From: Ischnura elegans
Lineage: Eukaryota > Arthropoda > Insecta > Odonata > Coenagrionidae
DNA length: 64,000 bases
Direction of reading: 5' to 3'
Assembly (NCBI RefSeq): GCF_921293095.1
Contig: NC_060257.1
Location: 56,332,968-56,396,967, forward strand
Both the position numbers and the translations under genes were made by a program. Each line of letters opens with the position of its first letter. The stretch's first letter is position 1. The notes below the pieces were generated by a model that saw only the letters and a list, made by a program, of their open reading frames with translations, did not search any database and was not told where the DNA came from. Shown piece after piece: positions 22,501-37,500 of this stretch.

Positions 22501-25500
22501 CTTTACCCAATCAAATGTTATGATGCATCAATTCATTATGAATAACAAACAACAACTGAAAACGTACTAATGAATACGTATTGTACGCTTTAAAATTGTT
22601 TAGGTTGACGCGCCTAAATGATGAGAATCTTCGTCATCCGTCCGGAACGTTCGGGAAAAAAATGACGAGAATTCTCGCCATCCGTATGCAACGTGTAAAC
22701 TTATGCTTTTCATTTACTCTATTTAGCAATGAAAAATATTAATTTTCACATCACTTTGTATATATTGTATGCTAAAGAATCATTTGACATAAAATGTATT
22801 ATTTTTTGTTACATTAAAGTTTTACATTACTTATTAATTTCACACATAGTCAAACAGCAAGTCCAGTAGACTCTCTTGACCAATTATTTCTGTTTTCACA
22901 AAATAAAAAGATAAAATATTTATCATCACATGTACATTACATGTAAGCTTAGAAGAAAGTAAGAAACATCATGAGTCCCATGGACTCACATAGCCTGGAT
23001 TTGTAGGAATTAAGGGAAACATTTTTTTTCTAAGGTATTTTAATTTTGAAAGAAGGTACTTTAATTTTGAACTCTAATTTATAGGAAATATACAATTAGT
23101 GGAAGTAAAAAATTTATGCCACGCTGACATTTCAATAACATAATAAAAATCTCAAAAATGTGATGCAATGAGTCGGAGAGATTCACCTTGTCCGTATTAG
23201 GGTTAAACTAAGCATTCACTCAGCCACGCATATACTCACTGGTCAAGGTGAGGAGAGGGAGGGGAGAAGGGTGTGGTGAAAGGGCGTACATGACTGAGTA
23301 TGATGGACCGGGCCAGGACTGGCATAATATACTGGCTGGAGAAGTTGTGTCTTGAAATTTTGACTCTGGATAACTGTTGCCAGATATGTCTTTGATAGAT
23401 CACGATCTCTAGCAAGCAAGGCATTTGAAGTCATGAGTTGTCGAGAGCATCCAGCTATGGGGCAAACTCGTGGCCAATAAGGTGCTTGGCTATAAGTTTC
23501 TGTAGTTTAAAAATGGTGCGTTTTTAACTTAAACATCATTGGTGAGTTTGGTTTCAACTCGTAGTGGCTATCCAGAGTTAAAATTTCGTGACATAATTTT
23601 TCTCCACCCTGTATATACTGTGATCAATTTTTGGTCAAAAGAGTATATATATATTTTATATTCATGTGTACATATTTGCGCCTCTGAGTAAGGAAAAGAA
23701 AATGCACTCGGTACGTTCCACATGATACTTTTTCCTACAATGGTGTCTTCTATATAATATCATTATTACCGTGTATTCATGGCAACACATAGGTATTTCC
23801 TCGACAAACTACTGCTGAAACTATTGGCGAAAATAGTTCAACCTGACTTTGTGTTTCCCTAGGGAAGCTAATTTGTCTGAGAAGAAAATATTTCTTGCAT
23901 TCATTTGTCAAAAATTCAGTTTGCAGCAATATTATTCATGTATGTGATAGATGTTGGCTCTTTATAATGACTCATTCCTATCGTGAAATTAAAGTTATTT
24001 TGTCGATACCTCATCTTGTCATTATTTGTCAGTCGCCTGACTTATATTTTGTGAATGTGCCTATTTATTTACATGTTGATGATTGTTATGGTTAGGTAGA
24101 ATAGTCAATGAATAATTAGTGTTGTGATGCACATCGCCTCAGTGTAAGCATTGCACCGTCAGATGAACTGGATATTTTATGTTGTTGATCATTAATGTTA
24201 TTCCTGTACTGCATCTGGTAAGATTCAAATGCAGTAAATGGTGGAAAAAGTATTTGAAATGCAAGTTTATTCTGCTCTGTGCAGTGCTTTAGCCACTTGC
24301 ATAAAATAAATAGTGCATAAAATTATGTTCATTAGTTTTCAAATCATAAAAAAGCACAGCCGTACTATGAAGTTTCTCGTTAGCAAACTATGGCTACAGT
24401 TTTTATGTTACTCTCAGGGGAAGTCTGGCTATATTGACTGAGTAGTGATTTCTTGGCCTAGTTCTGTACATCAATATAGGGCATGGGTGTAGCCAGGGAA
24501 TTTGGCTGGGGTAAGGGGAGCCTGTACCCCTGAGGGATTCTAGGGGGGTGACCCCACTTAAAGAGGGACTGTCTCTTCCCAGGAAATTTTTCAAATTTAA
24601 CCTTCTCAGAACTTAAGCCTAATGTTTGATGAGATTTTTGTATGATACTGAAATTTGTGAGTTTAAAGCGAACACCTCTATGTGTTCTATGTCCGGGCCT
24701 GCTCTCCGGCTGTGGCGCTGTGCGCACGATTTGGACTGCTTGTGGCATCATATGCTCAGCAGTCCAGCAACATCTTGTCCGGTAGTGTCCGAAAATATCC
24801 ACAGGGAAGAATGACGCCTCGATAGCCTTAACTGGCTAAAGCACTCGACTGGAAATCGGGGGATCCGGGTTCGGATCCTGGTCAAGGCGAATGATTTTTT
24901 CTCTATGGATCTTTCGCATGAAATTTGTGATTTTTCGATTTGTAAAATGTTTCAGGGGGCCACAAGCCTTCTGTGGGCACAGGTGGGGTCCCCTCTGTGC
25001 CTCTCCTAGCTATGATAGTTTTATAGAGCCGCAAATTTTTACTCAGCTTAGTGTTCCTAATTTTGTCAGATGGGTCCCCTTGTCCACGGTACATTTTTGA
25101 TCGTGAAATATTCTCATTTTGAGTTTTCCATTGATGCTAGTCATTTGTTGAAATGAGTGAAAGTTTACCTTAAATAACAGTCTGCTCCATTTCTTGCATT
25201 TTTTGATGAGTACTATCGTGAGTAAACCCTTATAATGAAATCAGTGGTCAATGTAAGTAACACAGTTGATGTGAAGATGTTGCATTGATGTGAATTGTCA
25301 TCCAAGAAATTTTGATGTTTATAAAATTTGTCTATGTATTGCTTCGCACTGAAATAACAAAAAATATATATAATTTAATGGGAATTTTTGCATGTCTTTT
25401 GGAAGTAATTGTATTTTTTTAATGATTTACGAAGAATGGGTATTGAAATGACAATAATTGAGAAAAGTTGCAAACGATGATCTTTTCTATTGTGAGGGTT

Positions 25501-28500
25501 ATGTACTCGTTTGGTTTGGAGGTACACATGAAAAAAATCATTGGTGAATGGCGAATGATTCTTTGTACCTACGAATGTTTGTTATTTATAAAGAAAAGCA
25601 CATGCTATATTTATGCATCTTCATATTATTTGTAATGCACTCAATGTGAAATAAAAATGTATGACGTACGAGAGTGATAAGAAAGTTGCCCTTATCATGG
25701 CCCTTATTTAATTTGACTCTTATTTAATTTTAATTGGATGGAGAGAGATGGTGGGCCGCTCAGCAGGTATTGATGATGCTTTTTTGGGTGTGCACCATGT
25801 ACTTATGGTTTTGTTGTCCGAAGTTTCGTGGTCGTTACTAGTCACTTTTTCTGATGAAATAAGGATTATTTTTCGTGGAGGGATTTTATAAGGGAAGGGA
25901 GGGAAGGAAGCTGAAAGGGCATAGAGTTGAGGAGTAACCATTGTAAGTCGCCATGGCTACCTCGTCCTCGTCGTCTGAAGGAGTATGGGGAAAGTCATGC
26001 AGAAAAAGGAAGAACTCACATGTCGGAACAATCACACTTTAATTCTCACTTAATTCGCGTACCCACACCGACTGCCCCAAGGAGCCGTCGCCTCCCTCTT
26101 GTCAGCGTTTCCGTTATTGGATCGGGTGCATGGCAAGATCCCAATCACAGTCTTGCCTTACGTTGTAGGGGTTGTGTGGTTGGGAACGTGGGAACAAAAA
26201 GGAAGAAGTGCTGAGTTTGGATGGGAACGGAAATAAGGCAAGGAATATGACAGCCGGCTCTTACACCATTTTATTTTTATATATAAAAGAATGAACGCTC
26301 TTCAGGCATATAACAGTTGAAAGAATGAAAGTCCCCTGGGCCATACTCTTGCCCAATATAAAGGGGAAGGTTTGGGAAGTTGGAGAAGATGTCAGCGCGA
26401 AGAAATACAACAATTTATCTGAAAGAACACTAAAACAAGCGCTCACGTAAGCTCATTTACTCACCAAGCAGATTTGTCAGGCCAACATATTTCTGTGTAG
26501 GTTTCAATCACGCATTAAGAAAATATTAATTTAAAAATTTGGACTCATGTTTCTAACTGATTTGATCAAAGAACAAAATTGTGCATGGGACTCACACACA
26601 CGCAGGTTTGTGAAGCAAGAAGAGGAGCTTCCTAAACCTGCGTGAGTCCCGTGCAGAATTTTGTTCTTTGAGCAAATCCACGAGCAGCTTGTGTGTGTTT
26701 GTTGTATTTTTAATTTAATTTTTTCTGATTGCGTGATTGAAATCTACATGGAAATTTGTTGCCTTGACAAATCTGCCAGGTGAGGAAATGAGTAAAAGAG
26801 CTGTGTAAGCTTACGTGAGTGTTTGTTTAAGTGTTCTTTCAGTGTAAATTGTTGTATTACTTCCCACTGACATCTTCTCCAACTTCTCAAACCTTCCCCT
26901 TTTTATCCAGCAAGAGTATGGCCATGGGGAATTAAATTCCTTCAATTATTTTTACATAACTTTTGAGTAGACACCACGTGTGGCTTATTTTTTAGCCAGC
27001 ATCCCTATTAAAGTTCTGGTCACATATCCTAATTTCCAATGCCTCATAGACTAGCCAGGGCTTGAATTTTTTCAATTTGGCTATTACTTTGGCATTTTGA
27101 AAGTAAATCGCGTGTCCTCAGGCTGCATGTTCCGCCACTGCCAACTTCAATGGATGTCCCAGTTGAATGTTACATTTGTGTCTTTCTACTCTGGTTTTCA
27201 CGAAGCGTCCATTTTCGCTGATGTATTTCTCAAGGCCTGGTTACACAGTACATTAACACATACAAGTTAATGTACATTTGCGTGAATGATTTTGGTGGAC
27301 CGTAATGGAACATGTACGAATGCATGAACCAAATTAAATCAGGTTCTATTTTCTTTTCACGCATTCATGCATTTGTACATTTTGGGGTGGTTATGGTGAT
27401 TTTTCCCATTCATTCTCGTGTTCATGCATTCATACATTTTGTACGAGTTAATGTACTGTGTAACCAGGCCTTTAGAGCAATCTTGGCAAGGTATCTCATA
27501 CACTCCTTCTACTCGGAACGGTGTTGTGTCGTTCACACTCCTCAGGAAATTTCAAAGTTTTATGTGTGGCTTTAAAATGGTTTTTATGTCATATTTGCAG
27601 AGAGTATTTCCTAATCTGTCACTAGACAGACATATGGAAAAAAAGGCTTTCTTGGTTGAAGGGCTGTCTTTCATCCAGAGATCCAATCCCTTCTTTTTGG
27701 TCATCTTCATCCTTTGTTGTGGTTTTATGAAATGTTCAGGAAATGGTTTTCTAGTCATATCTTGACAGATATGTACATTTGCTTCTGAAATTGGAGTATC
27801 CTTGAATTGCACTATGAATTAATTTATTTACATATTTGTTTTGAAAATCTTATCCGTATTGCAGTCCTTCAGTTTTGAACTTGTGGTGTCAACTATAAGT
27901 GGGAGTTCTGGGGTATATTATCCTGAATTAAAGCGAAATAGGATATGCTGGTGTGGGGGTCTTTCCCTAAAAAAGCTCAAAAGGTCAGATTTGTTTATTC
28001 TAATCTTTTCAAAATTAATTTTTTACTGCAAAATAACTCCCATCATATTCTATTTATCAGTATTATTCAGTAATAATCACTATAGCACTAAATTTTTGGG
28101 AGGTAAAATATGGTATGAGTGGATGATTTTCGACTGGCGATATTGGGATAAAGGGATTTCTGGATCCCTGAATTATTCCCATACCTCTTCCTCATAGTAG
28201 AATGTGTGAACTATTCATAGTCAGAAGGTGATGGAGTAAGTGCAAGAGCATTTGGTAATTATATTGCATCACATTGATTCTTATCAGATAAAGAGACTAG
28301 AGTTGTCATTTAGTTTTGGTAAACATGGACTAGAGTACATATCATTTCCTGCTCTTACACAGTAGGGTAATATTTTCAAACTATGCCTTGTTATTTAAAT
28401 AATTGCATTAGTTAATTTATCAGTATTATTCATAAATTTGTCACCACCCATGAGTTTTAGATGATCAACCTAAATAATGCTATTGAAACCATGCAAATTT

Positions 28501-31500
28501 CTGTGGATTTTGTGCTGTATTATTTTGTTTTTATTAAAAAATCTGATGTTTTCCGTGAGATTGTGCCGAATATCTCAGTGTTGGAATTAGGTGCAGTTTT
28601 CCGCAAAAATCAATTTTTATTTGAAACAGGGTCGAAAAATAGGTCTCATTATTTCAAAACATACTCATTTTAAAATTGGTTGTGTGAGGTGAGATGTGGA
28701 GAAACCTTTCCATCAAGAATTGCAGGTTCTACTGAAATATTTTATTAGTCAGATGACATGGTTCGAGGTTGACAATTATGTAACCGCATGGAAACAAGTC
28801 AAATCATTAATACAGATTTTTTTAAAAAGTGGAACCTGCAAAGGACCTTTCAATCACATTGTTTTGTTGAGTATCTATTATAATTGGTTGGGCTAGGTTG
28901 TGTGAGGAATTCTGATAGGGAGAGAAGGCTTTGAGGATCTCTTAATTTGTCCTACTCACCTCTTGGTTGCTCCGCTGATGTGGATTTTCCCTGGGACACC
29001 ATGGGATTCCATTCTCGAGGCAGTGTTGACCGTGTCCCCAAAGAGGCAGTATCGAGGCATCTTCAAACCCACACAACCAGCTACGACTGGGCCACTGTGT
29101 AATCCCACTCGAATCTGTGGAGTAGAGTGAATCAGTTCTATTCCAAAAAAAATTCTTTTTAAATTCTTTGGTTTCAGACTTGACTTTGTGGAAGTTAATG
29201 GTGATTCAGTGAAACAAAACTGTTGTGCGAAAGATCCACAGAGAAAAAATCATTCGCCTTGACCGGGATTCGAACCCAGATCCCCCGATTTCCGGTCGAG
29301 TACTTTAGCCAGTTAAGCTACCGAGGCGTCATTTTGCACGATTGTGCATTGCGGGTGACTCCCGTAAAAGTTATCGCCGCGGCTAGTCCCGGTATACTTT
29401 AAACCAAACAAAACTGTTTTTGAATCCGCTGAGTTATTTTGGCACAAGTAGTTTCAATGCATAGGCAATATCCTCAGGTACAAATATCCTCATAATATCT
29501 ACCAACAACTCACAATGAATGAATGGGGTGGTTTCCTATTGTTTTTTTATTGCCTAAATCGAAAGATTATTACTCCTGGAGTACGCATTTCACACTTTAA
29601 GATTTTTAAATGACGATATCTATTTTTTGCAATTAAATGAAAAGTGAAAAGTTTCAAGCACGCGAAAATCCGATGGCTAAGTATGAATGCTGGGAAAACC
29701 CCGTGTGAGTAATTGTGGTTCCCACTGTCACTGTGTGAGGTGACTGTGGGAGGAGGGTTTGTGCTTCGCTGCGATGCAGGCTTCTATCAGGTAGCAGAGC
29801 ATTCTGCTAGCGGGTAGGGCTTGGCTTAAGTAAGGATTAAATACCTTATCAAACTAAGGGAACTTTCCGACCATAGGCAGTTTTAATAGGTGATTATTAA
29901 GACATGTTTTCCTGAGCTCTGTGCCTCATGCATGCATGCATTGTTAATCTCAGACGATGTAAAACTCCTATCTACTCGTATAGAAACTATGTCCCTGTGA
30001 CGTCACGTGGAGTGGAATCGCATGGGCGCCAATCTGGCCTTTTTCAAATGCAGTTAAAATTGACCATAGACATTCGCCTAAACTAGGATTTCTAAAACCA
30101 AATGAATTGTTTATTATGAATACACTAATGGTGGGTAACGAATCGCAATCAATGCCTTTCATTTTCTTTGATGAAGGAAACTACCCTATTAACTTAAGCA
30201 TAATGGAAACGCTATATTTAACTGATTAAATTGTTTTTGATTTTCCAGTGCGTGCGAATTGAAAACAAAATTCACTAACTGCTCAAGCTCCACTCCAAAG
30301 AAAATATCTGTGTGCATGCCTGAAAGCACATTTTATGTGTTTGAATTCTTTAGATGTCATGGCAAAAAATCATTGAAATAAGCCAAAGAGATAAATAACA
30401 TTTAACTTTTAACCTGCTCCAATGGTCTATAAGCGATCGCCTTAGCAGACTGCTGCCATCGTCAATTGACGATTTTTATTTATTAATATATTTTGAAATT
30501 ATTTTTGGCATTATTGTAATACATGTCCTAAAGTTCATCATTTGAAGTAAAATCGGCAGAAAATTAGTCAAATATTTTTGAAACTTTTTTTCATTCAGTA
30601 AAAAGTTATAACTAATATAATTATGCAAAAATAAAAAAATATTATAATTTTTTGCGCCTGTGGGGAGCTCTATTTCAGCTTAATTGCGCAGTTAAAGGGT
30701 TAAAGTTAGTGGCATGCCAATTTACCCCGTTTTTCTGAATTCATTCAGATTTCAGTAATAGCTTGGCCTAATGCATTGACTTCCTCATCTGTGTAACTGA
30801 TATTATTATTACTACTATGTTTTGTAAAAAAAACTTTGGTTATTTGGGAGCTGCACTTTAGTAATTACCTCAATTGGTAAACCACTGACTGGGCTGAGCA
30901 CTTTACCGGAGACCTGTACCATCCCGACTGCCTGATTTGCCACTTGAACTGCATGATTGGGCGAAGGACTAGGAACGCCTCCCACCACCATGTATGCATC
31001 TCCAATAGTCTCCACCTTTAAAATAAAGAAACATTTTTGAAAGTTTATAGTACATTTTCCTTAGTCAACAATCCTAAGAATGGTTGAATGCAGCTCTCCA
31101 TTCAGCTAACATTTTCATAGTGAAGTACAGTAGATTGCGGTTAATTGGGACATATCGGGACTTGTGCACTTTGCCCCAATTAAGCGGCTGCCCCAATTAG
31201 GCGAACTATCCTGTGTATGGGCATAAACAAACAGTGAAATGATAGAAAGAAGACTAAAGAATGCCTATAATGCAACATAAATTTATTAAACTATTAATTT
31301 GACTGAAAAATCAGCGAGTTTAGTTATTCTATTATCATTTTTAAGAATTATAACATATTTGTTAAAAATATTTTTCACAGCCTCGAGCTACGCTGAATGA
31401 ATATCTTTTACTAAGTCCTATTAAAGAAAAGTCCTATCCTCTTGCGGATAGTATAACAACAAGAGCTTTCAAAATAGGGCCAAAGTAGGAGCATTTGTGA

Positions 31501-34500
31501 AAAAAAGAGTAAATCAAGGGAGGAAAATATAAATAAATAGTATTCTGAAAACAAAAAATTTTCATTTCGTCGCAGGTATAGAATTTATGTCGCCGACTCA
31601 TGGCCCAATAAAGCGGCATATTGTCCCAATTAAGCGGAGAATACTCTGGGATATTCCTCTATTGGGTTCTGTTCTTCAAGATCTGCCCCAATTAAGCGGC
31701 TGCCCCGAGTAACCGGTGGACCCATTAAACGGAATCTACTGTATCTCTTTTCTCTTACAACCTTTATAACCTGTCTTATGTAACACATTCGAGGTCGTCC
31801 CTTGCCCTTCTTCCCTTCCACCTGTCCTTCTGCAATTGTTTTCATCAAGCCATCATGCCTAATAATGTGGCCAACTAAGTTGTCCTGTCTTCTCCTAAAG
31901 GTTTTTAGACGACTTCTCTTTTCTCCCACTCTTCTTAGCACTTCCTCATTGCTTACTCAGTCAATACATTTTATCGTAGTACATTAGATCCAATTTGGCC
32001 TGACTCTTGGAAGATACATGAAAACATTTGCAAAAAAAGTCAATGATGGAAGAACTAATTTTGTTCACATTCACCTTGATTGGGGTCATTCATACAATTC
32101 ATTAAAAGAATTCAGTAGATGGAAGGGAAAGGTAAGCTATGGAGGTAAAGAGATATTTTTGAAGTTGTTTTGGGTTTCCCACCGTTTGACGCATTCCCAC
32201 ATTGTAGGAAACACGAGTTACAAACTTAAACGGTCTGTTGCCCAGGCATTGCTCATCCCTGGTGAACGCACCACCGATGGTAGAGATGGGTGTGGTTCCC
32301 CAAAACCTTGCTTGAAAGATAGTTTTTTTTAAAGGGCACCAGGTGCATGCATAGGATGCACCACCAAGTGAAAGTACATCACAGTCTCTTTTGGCAAGAT
32401 GGATTTGAACAGACAAAATTAATTTCCATAAAGATTTAATGATACTTTACAGTCATTCTGAGATTAACAAAAATTTTCACCATTCAAAATTTTGCCTTCA
32501 TTCAGGTAGTTTCCTCTAGCTTATCACACACATATGGGTCTCACTCTCCGACAACATTAACTTGCAACACTTTGTAAGATAAAAAAAATTAATAAAGTAT
32601 AACTCCTGTCATTTTACGAAGAAAATTCTGCTGCTGGCTCCACATACTTAGGAGAGGAAGAAAACCCTCTCTACTGCCACATGGTGGAGTACGCCTTACG
32701 AGAGAAAAGAGACCCTTGGCCAGAAAAAGAACCCTAATTGGGTGAATTGGGAGACACAGTGGAGAGGACCTACTGAGTCAGTGGCTAGAGTGCAAGAGCA
32801 TGCTTGTACCCGCACGTTGCATCGTCGGGAGAGATCACAGGAGGGGAGGAGTGGTGGGAGAGGAGGGGAGGGGTGAGGGGAGTTGAATGCCAAAACCTGT
32901 TTTTGTGTGCGCTCTGTAAATCGCGGAAATACCCCGGAACTGAAATTTTTCCGTCAGCTGATCAGCTAGGCACAGATGTCGCGGTGGAAACCGTGACAAC
33001 AGGGTGAGGCTCTCCATCTCTGCCGACGTTTTGATGGCCGTGTCGTCCATCGTCATCAGGGCTTGTCTATGAGTTGAGTGATCCGACTTACATAGTTTGG
33101 ACCCCTGATCAGGTGACTCGTGACTGGTCCGCCTTTTCCCGCCTTTTTTTCCCAGGCCTCTCTGATGTATTCAAGCACTGGTTTCCAGGAGTTGCTTAGG
33201 GCATAAGCAGCATGCATGGTGTTAGTCTCCATTCCAATTTCACTTGCTTCCTTGGTCAGTCTTTCCCAGAATCTGTCCTCATGGCAAAGGACCTTTGTGT
33301 TCTCCCAGCGAATGGCATGGTCGTGTGATATGCTGTGCTCAGCCACAGTGGATTTTTCTGGTTGGCCGAGCCTGAGATGCCACTGGTGTTCTTACATCCT
33401 GGTAGCGATAGTCCTGCCTGTCTCACTGACATACACCCGGCCACATTCGCATGGAATCTGGTAGACCCCAGTTGTCATAAGGCCGCAGGAATCCTTGGCC
33501 ATCATAAGTTGGTTTCTAAGTTTTGCAGGCAGGCAAAAATATGCTTTGATATTGTGCCTCTTAAGTATTCTTGCTTTCTGCATGAAACGGTAGGGACGAA
33601 AGGTAGACCAGCAATGGCTATTGGTTTTTGACCTTCTTACTCGGTGGCGGTGTTGTAGTTGGCGAAGGCCCTTTTCAGGGCTCTGGAAATGTCTCTTTTG
33701 ATTAAGATATATTCCTCATAAAATTGTTCTCTCATAACAAGAAGATACCTGAATGTCTGAGCAACTGAACATGGGAAGAATTTCAAAATGAAGAGAGGAA
33801 TGGCAGTTCCCGACTCATCTCCTGGCAGAAGTGCATCAGGCAGATTTCATCCTGGGAATTGTGCCACTCTCCTTTCCTTGAACATCGGCAATTAATCCCA
33901 AACATGGGCATTGATGCATGAAGGGTATGTCTCCCACACCCTCACCCTTACTTCACCATAGACCAACGCTCAGTTTCATTTCAAGTAGCCCTTCCTTAAG
34001 TACAGTTAACTTTATCAAACTGCATTGTTGCATATCATTGCAATGCACTAATTGTTTTGAGACCTTGGATTTTAATTCAAGTTTCAATTGTTAAGTCTAT
34101 GCCTTTAAAAAATTGTCTGCATTTATCCGTATTTTAAAGTTTTGGAAGCTGTCATGACTTGCAATTCTCCTTTCACTAGTTTATAAAAATAGATTTTTAT
34201 TAGAATTCTTGGATACCATTAGTTACTTTTGCATGATCGTAGGTGCAGCTTTTTTCATGAAGTGAGGAAGGAAAGCTTTGTAGTTTGAAAAGGCTCTAGT
34301 AAGGTATGTTTTAACTCACCTTGTAGACGTCATTTTTTTCTGTGAGTGCATCAAATTCTGTGTAAAGAGCATTCAGCATGTTGATTATCTGCAGTGGTGT
34401 GCTGTTGGAAGCTATAACAGTGAAGGTGACGATGTCGCTGAACAGAACTTTATCACCCAAGACAGCAAATATGTGGGAAAGTAGAATAAAATACACTTAA

Positions 34501-37500
34501 GATAAATACAAACCTTATAAATGGGCAGTAATAAAAAGTCTTGTCATTGGTATTACTTAGGATTGCTATGTAATAAAGGTTTTCCCAAAAAGCCCAGCTT
34601 GACTTTTTAAAATCATAACTATTGAGCATTTAATACATGACTGGGTGATAAACACTCGCTTAATTACCGTATGAATTTGAATATGATATAGGTATAGATA
34701 GAAATAGATATATCAGGCAAACAGAAGACAGTATAATTCCCTTCTTTGGCTGGGTGAGGTAGCAACTCCATGTATAGTAAGTTTAGTTGTAAATATTTAA
34801 AACTTTCATTCAATATTTGCAAAACATAAGCAATTGAAATTGGGTAATTTTTTTAGACACTGTATTTCATGAGTGTAGTTTAATGTCATCCTTTCTAAAA
34901 GAATACATTCAAACAAAGTATAATTACTTTTCTTATTGACTATGCTACAAGATTTTGCCCATTCTTACTCTGAGGATTTTGCCTTCTCAGTTTCTTATTA
35001 TTTGGTATTTCGAGAAAGATTTCTTTGGTTAAAATTGGAAAACTTATATTTTTTTTTCAAAATATTTTTTGAAAAACTTTCAAAAATTGATTTTGGTATG
35101 CATTGACTCTCATTTGTGTTAAAAAACTGAATGAGTGTCATTAAATTGGCTTATGGAGCAATAAAATGGTCACTCTTTGTGGTCAAGTGAGTTAATCTTC
35201 AATAGAAACAACCTTGCAAAGGTGCTTATTATAAACATATTCAATTATGTATATTCATATGCTCGTCAGTTGAAAAGCTATTGCTACAATAGGAAATTCT
35301 TGTATTCATTTACTTCTAGAATTTCTATAAAATTAAATGAAAATTGTTTTAATTTTAAGTGAAAAAGTTACAGTTGAAAAGGACTGAATTTTACTCACTT
35401 GTGCACTCTGAAAAGGATTTTTGAACCCTTTCTCCTTTTTGGAGTAGGACGGCTACTTCCCGGGGCATCATTGAGTACAGTAGGCTGTCTGCCTTCTGCT
35501 TCTCCACCCTAAGAGCCTCCCATGTTGTTTTCAGTTCCATAGTAGTTTCCTCGAGACGAGTCCTTGGGAATAAAAATGTACTGATAATCAAAAACAGGAA
35601 TGACCTAAATGGAATCACCCAATATGGTTACTTTTTGTGTAATTTTTATTCAATATATTTTCTTTTAAAGAAAAATAATTTTACTCATGAAATAGTCTTC
35701 AATTGAAGTCACCATTTTGGTGTTTGATACTTTAAAAGCACCTTTATAACTGTTGGAAATTTTTTGTGATGATTACTACTTATTGACTTCTTACATTTTA
35801 GAGCCTGGCTATTCAATAGAATATGAATTGAGTTAGTCAGCACACTTATAAATATCAATACACAAAAATACCGTAATAGTTGAGCCTCCACAGTGTCGCT
35901 TGATGAATCATGCATTGGACTATCCATGTATGATCTATGATCTCTCAAAAAGGAACAATCTCATTTGGAAACCGTTGCTCTAAAGAAAATGATATTTAAT
36001 CTCTTTTGCTGGATTTAGGAAACATGAAAATTGTGACAGTGTGTTTTAAAGTTTAATCTCATGGAATTCTGACAAATTAATAAAGTATGGTTAACTGTCA
36101 ATTTTTCTTAATTTAATGTTACTATTAGTTTCATCTCATGATTAGTCTTCAGGTGAAGGAGATAATACCTTATGGTAACACAAAATGCATTGAAACCTGT
36201 CGTGAGACTAAACTCTCTCAAAAATTGAAAGTAATTTCTACTTTATTTAATGTGATAGCTATGTTCCAGAAATATCCTACTCACATGAGGTCAAATTCAG
36301 TGCTTCTTTGATGCTTGAGGAGTACCAGTTCCCTGGTTGAGTCGTACATTGGCACGTCGGACAGGCGCATTGACTTCTCGATCAGCTCAGATAAATTGCT
36401 CAAAAGTGGTGTGCCCACGAATATCATGAGGTCACTTTCCTTGTCATCCGAAGACTCCTCTTCCATTGGATAAATCCCGCCTAAGATGAAATGGGAAAGG
36501 GTGTGGGATGAAGCAATTATTATTACAGGGTGGCCACACTTCAGATCAAAAGGCATGGAATGTCTGGTAAAGCGACAAAAAAGTACGGAAAAATGACATA
36601 ATTGCAATAAAATTCTATTGAAGATTTTTCCTTGTCCTCTTATGCATTGGCATTTCTTGGATAATTTAGCATCCTATTCTCAGCATTTCTTTCAGAAGCT
36701 TCTCCATATGAGTTTAAATGCATTTTAGTATGTCAATTTTGCATAATTTATTTTAAGATTAATGTTTCATATCTTTTAACCATTATTGTAAACTATATAG
36801 ATGCATATTTGGTGAGGTATATGCTATGAAACATTTTGGAAAATTGCAAATATCTCAAAAGTGGGAAAATCAGGTTAAATCATCTTGATGTTTGAGTGTT
36901 CTGCTCATTTCATGAATTTAGGCTAACCTATATGGATTTTTAAGGGTTTCTAATCACAAGAGCGGGAGTATTAGGAGAGGTTTTTGCAGCGATGAAATCT
37001 CTCTACTTGAGAACCACCAACTTACACTTGTTTTGACATAAAAATGGTGGTTGACTGTGAAGAGTATTAAAAGGGACATGAATGACATAACATATCTAAG
37101 GAACAGAGTTATGCAATTCCATTTTACGGTGATTGCCTAGCCCAGTTAGAGGATGTTGTCATACTTCAAAGGTGGTGGTGGTTCCCATACAAGGACTACT
37201 TCAGAAAACTATAGTTTCAAACCCTTAATTTGTGACACTTTCATTACATGGTTTCAAAGCAGCAAAATATGGCTCAAAGTGTGCAGAGTCCCTATATTTT
37301 ATTGAGTATCAATGATAATGGTTGACCTTAGAAAGGAGATACATCCATGAATGAAAAAGAATCCTTATGGCATTCCATATGGTGCTCAATTTTAATGGAA
37401 TTATTGTTGAAATTTGAATTTGATTTTAGAATTTATGGAAAATTAGTGGTGGATTTTTTTGGATTAGTTTTCTTTTCCACAGGCCATAAAAAGTTAGAGG

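Noticed and set aside
23236-23434. Possible guanylate cyclase tail exon on the - strand
   Set aside because: Proline-rich frame with no similarity to the family. Exon 14 at 16417-16525 joins exon 13 in phase and finishes the catalytic domain.
24816-24888. tRNA-Ser(GGA) gene
   Set aside because: The variable arm is four or five bases, not the long arm of serine tRNAs, acceptor pairing has a mismatch, and a second copy with the same non-tRNA tail shows it is a SINE head.
25927-26214. 95-codon frame on the + strand
   Set aside because: No recognisable motif, no good flanking splice sites in a consistent phase, and next to repeat-rich DNA. I could not support it as a gene.
27841-28197. 118-codon frame on the + strand
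   Set aside because: Hydrophobic, AT-driven composition, inside an intron on the opposite strand, no family features. Probably a chance frame.
32018-32416. Two 104-codon frames overlapping on opposite strands
   Set aside because: Neither resembles a known family and they overlap each other within an intron next to transposon remnants.
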